The notes beneath the pieces are model-generated. The model was not told the DNA's origin. It saw only the letters and a program-made list of their open reading frames with translations, and made no database searches. DNA of 8,204 nt from Lachnospiraceae bacterium (GTDB lineage Bacteria; Bacillota; Clostridia; Lachnospirales; Lachnospiraceae). Positions 6,291-8,204 of the stretch are shown here, piece after piece. Position 1 is the first letter of the stretch, and every line of letters starts with the position of its first letter. The position numbers and the translations under genes were made by a program. The stretch lies in the NCBI GenBank assembly GCA_017964745.1, contig JAGCRJ010000041.1, forward strand, positions 1 through 8,204, in the 5' to 3' direction.

Positions 6291-6773
6291 TCAGTTTGAT
6301 TCTATCTCTTCTATAAGCGCCTGGTAGACCAGGTTCAGATTCTCATTCTCTTTCCGGATGTTGCGGACAAGATTGATCCCGATGAAGCGGAGGAGCGATA
6401 CTCCCGCAGCCGGATGGGAATCCGCAAATGCATCGAAATCCTTCTTGGAGATGCTTAAGGATACGCAGTCGGTTCTGGCCTTTACGGTAGCCGATCTTGT
6501 GTCGCTGTCGATGAGTGCCATCTCACCGAATACGCAGTGCATCGCACTGTCGAGGCTCGCGCATACGAATTTGTCGCCGAAGACGGTTGTCTTGATGATG
6601 TCGACGCTTCCGTCCATAAGGAAATACATATCGTTTCCCGTTGCACCTTCGGTTATGATGTTTTCTCCCGCGGATGCCTTCGATACCTTCAAAAGCGATG
6701 CGAAATCTTCAAGGTCCTTTTCCGACAGGGAATTGAAAAGAGGGAACTGTTTCAGTTTATCCGTGTATTCCAT
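6291..6773 (-). CDS. Stand-alone cyclic-nucleotide-binding domain protein
   Basis: A 160-aa soluble protein of the CAP/PKA-regulatory fold. The N-terminal KLKQFPLFNSLSEKDLEDFA helix pair, the hinge glycines (GENIITEGATGNDMYFLMDG, about 36-55) and the phosphate-binding cassette FGEMALIDSDTRSATVKA (82-99) are all present. Glu84 and Arg93 are the residues that contact the ribose and cyclic phosphate in this family, so ligand binding is likely intact. There is no helix-turn-helix after the domain (CRP proteins are about 210 aa), only a charged C-terminal helix (about 115-160), so it is not a transcription factor. Its ATG overlaps the stop of the channel gene (TGATG, shared base 6773), and GGAGG (6778-6782) lies inside the channel gene. 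It probably serves as a detachable ligand sensor for that channel; whether it binds cAMP, cGMP or another nucleotide cannot be told. Confidence 0.88.
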   Translation of the reverse strand: MEYTDKLKQFPLFNSLSEKDLEDFASLLKVSKASAGENIITEGATGNDMYFLMDGSVDIIKTTVFGDKFVCASLDSAMHCVFGEMALIDSDTRSATVKARTDCVSLSISKKDFDAFADSHPAAGVSLLRFIGINLVRNIRKENENLNLVYQALIEEIESN

Positions 6774-7957
6774 CAGACCTCCACTCCGAGTATTATCGCT
6801 CCGGAATTGGCGGGGATCACATAATCGTCGCCGGGATTGAGGAGCGGTTTATTTGTTTCCATTGATTTAACGGTCTTGAGACGCTGTATGATCTCGCCGT
6901 AATTGGTAGATTTCTGCGCTTCGGAAAGAATGCTGTGCTTGATCTCTTTTTCAACACCCATGTTCTCGAGAATGCCGAGAAGAAGGATGTTCTTTTCCTT
7001 CTTGTAGCTGTCGAAGAGCTCGGAATACTTCCTTCCTATCCACTTTTCGGTAACGGGCTCTATCTGGACGGAGATGCCGTCGCCGTTATCGAGGAGCGAG
7101 CTCATGACCTTGCTCATTCCGCTGTAATTGGTTGATGTTGTGAGTATGTGTCTTGTGTATTCTTCGGTGTAGATGATCTCGGCACATCCCTGTGCATCGA
7201 GATAGTTGCGATAGCGCTCCGTACGGATCTGGGCGCAGATATGACATTTGGAATTGAGATTTCTTGCAAGAAGAGCGGTAACGAATACTCTCGAGTCGAT
7301 CAGCTCATCATCGAGGTTGTCCCCGTTTTCTCCGACGATCAGCACCTTGGCGGCAGTGCCTATTGCGGCGTTTTTAAGAGTCTGCTCTTCGGTGAAGTCA
7401 CCTTTCAGAAGGTTGAGGCCCTTGAGAACGGGATCGTCCTTGAGCGCCTGGATCTTGACATCATCTGCTCCCGTTATGAGGATGATATCCGATACGGAGA
7501 GATTCCTGTTTTTGCGGAGGATTCCGGTGATGAGGTTCTTTATGTCATTTTTCCATCCGCATACAATGATGTGATCTTTCATATTCTGCATTTTTCTGAT
7601 TCCTCTTTCCGCATTCAGTTTGCTGGCCACGAGGGCGGATGAGATATAACCTGTGATGGTGGAAAGTCCGAGGACTCCCAGGGATAGTACTATGAGTCCG
7701 AGTATTCTTCCTCCGGGCGTTCCCGTGAATTCGTAATCGTTGCCTGCGAGGGCGAGCAGGTTGTAGATCAGGACATCCAGGAAGGTAAGTCCGTCTTCTC
7801 TGGCTCCTCCGAATACATAACATGCATAACAGACCAAAAGAACCAGCATCAGGATCAGGATTACCTTCGCGGGACGAGAATCCCGGATCCTTTCACTCAG
7901 GCTCTTTTTTACTCTTGTTTCGGGTATGATCTTTTTTTCTGCTTTATTACTGCCCAT
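6773..7957 (-). CDS. CASTOR/POLLUX-like RCK ion channel subunit with AGND filter
   Basis: A 394-aa membrane protein. A basic N-terminal tail (1-30) leads to TM1 (about 31-50), a pore helix (57-70), a filter-position segment LALAGNDYE (68-76) and TM2 (about 85-111, LGLIVLSLGVLGLSTITGYI). A cytosolic RCK/TrkA-N domain (127-265) starts with HIIVCGWKND, a variant of the GxGxxG nucleotide motif. The C-terminal part (about 295-394) is TrkA-C-like and ends PGDDYVIPANSGAIILGVEV. The layout is that of a tetrameric 2TM channel gated by an RCK ring, but the K+ signature T-V-G-Y-G is absent. A-G-N is reminiscent of plant CASTOR/POLLUX/DMI1 channels. The ATG at 7957 has no clear Shine-Dalgarno sequence, and no better in-frame start is visible. 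It is first in the operon and coupled to the CNBD gene. Ion selectivity is unknown. Confidence 0.85.
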   Translation of the reverse strand: MGSNKAEKKIIPETRVKKSLSERIRDSRPAKVILILMLVLLVCYACYVFGGAREDGLTFLDVLIYNLLALAGNDYEFTGTPGGRILGLIVLSLGVLGLSTITGYISSALVASKLNAERGIRKMQNMKDHIIVCGWKNDIKNLITGILRKNRNLSVSDIILITGADDVKIQALKDDPVLKGLNLLKGDFTEEQTLKNAAIGTAAKVLIVGENGDNLDDELIDSRVFVTALLARNLNSKCHICAQIRTERYRNYLDAQGCAEIIYTEEYTRHILTTSTNYSGMSKVMSSLLDNGDGISVQIEPVTEKWIGRKYSELFDSYKKEKNILLLGILENMGVEKEIKHSILSEAQKSTNYGEIIQRLKTVKSMETNKPLLNPGDDYVIPANSGAIILGVEV

Positions 7958-8093
7958 ACATAGATTATTTTACTGTATTTTGGGCTTTTTATCCATATTT
8001 TTGTCCCCTTGCTCCTATTTGGAGGCATGGCTGTCAAAAATGCCCCGAAATATGATAAAATCCAATAAAACAACTGTTTTTTGGGGGAAGAAT
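7958..8093. other. Divergent intergenic region
   Basis: 136 bp separate the channel gene (left, - strand) from the response regulator (right, + strand), so at least two promoters should lie here. On the + strand TATGAT (8051-8056) is a possible -10 box with only a weak -35 about 17 bp upstream. GGGGG (8083-8087) is the ribosome binding site of the regulator. On the - strand a TTGACA (8037-8032) has no fitting -10 box. Short inverted repeats (ggcat 8024-8028 with atgcc 8040-8044) could be regulatory. No promoter is called with confidence. Confidence 0.4.
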
Positions 8094-8204
8094 ATGTACA
8101 GTGCATATCTGGTTGATGACGATCGTTTCATATTGGAAGAACTGACGGAGATCATTCCCTGGATGGAGAATGGCTTTGAAGTCATAGGAAGCAATACGGA
8201 TCCC
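8094..8204 (+). CDS. Response regulator, receiver-domain start (partial)
   Basis: The first 37 codons run off the window edge. The start MYSAYLVDDDRFILEEL gives the acidic cluster Asp8-Asp9-Asp10 after the first beta-strand, typical of two-component receiver domains, and the next helix and strand (IPWMENGFEVIGSNTDP) match the YesN/AraC-type clostridial regulators. The phosphoacceptor Asp (usually near residue 55) and the output domain are outside the window. GGGGG at 8083-8087 lies 6 nt before the ATG at 8094. It is divergent from the channel operon, but no direct evidence links the two. Confidence 0.85.
   Translation, partial: MYSAYLVDDDRFILEELTEIIPWMENGFEVIGSNTDP

Noticed and set aside
5360..6316. 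Long + strand open frame (318 codons) opposite the hydrolase domain
   Set aside because: The opposite strand carries the clear GHSKGG hydrolase motif and a ribosome binding site. The + frame product is a valine/aspartate-rich shadow and would run through the ribosome binding site and start of the real gene.
6291..6773. CNBD protein as a CRP/FNR transcription factor
   Set aside because: The protein ends after the C-terminal helix of the sensor domain, with no helix-turn-helix, and the stop is followed by a normal ribosome binding site for the next gene, so it is not a frameshifted CRP.
8032..8037. TTGACA on the - strand as -35 box of the channel gene
   Set aside because: No -10-like hexamer occurs 15-19 bp downstream (the sequence there is GGAGCAAGG), so it is probably chance or part of another site.

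Overview
The window looks like chromosomal DNA from an anaerobic Firmicute, most likely class Clostridia and plausibly Lachnospiraceae. This is inferred from several things: moderate GC content, strong AGGAGG-type ribosome binding sites, a stand-alone 2-hydroxyacyl-CoA-dehydratase-like protein, a PadR/HAAS/DUF4097 cluster, an Mbeg1-like hydrolase and the start of what looks like a YesN-type response regulator. No phage, IS element, CRISPR array, tRNA or rRNA was seen.

Layout. (1) 1-1326, + strand: the last 41 codons of an upstream gene, then a 398-aa protein of the HgdB/BcrC superfamily, ending in a strong bidirectional terminator (1331-1350). (2) 1370-3462, - strand: a compact three-gene operon coding for a PadR repressor, a six-helix membrane protein with an N-terminal HAAS-like domain, and a membrane-anchored DUF4097-like protein built of exact 19-residue repeats. 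Its promoter (3607-3635) is unusually legible: TTGACA and TATATT are separated by 17 bp that contain a perfect 15-bp palindrome, and two related copies lie downstream in the leader. (3) 3463-3781 is a gene-free stretch of about 320 bp. It holds the 138-nt PadR leader, the three operator-like repeats, the promoter with an A/T-rich upstream tract, and the terminator of the next operon (3694-3720). (4) 3782-7957, - strand: a second three-gene operon. In order of transcription it codes for a two-helix RCK ion channel with a non-canonical filter (A-G-N-D instead of G-Y-G-D), a soluble cyclic-nucleotide-binding domain protein whose start codon overlaps the channel stop (TGATG), and an 826-aa fusion of an Mbeg1/DUF2974-type alpha/beta hydrolase with a divergent D-alanine--D-alanine-ligase-like ATP-grasp domain. 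(5) 8094-8204, + strand: the beginning of a divergently transcribed response regulator.

How the genes may work together. PadR, HAAS protein and DUF4097 protein look like a ligand- or stress-inducible, self-repressed envelope module. In the second operon the gene overlap suggests that the channel and the cyclic-nucleotide sensor are made in fixed proportion and may act as one ligand-gated unit. The downstream hydrolase/ligase fusion is the most unusual item. Its ATP-grasp domain keeps the nucleotide and acidic metal-site positions but has lost several residues that bind D-alanine in classical Ddl, so it may join other amino acids or peptides. The functional link between channel, sensor and fusion enzyme is inference from operon structure only.
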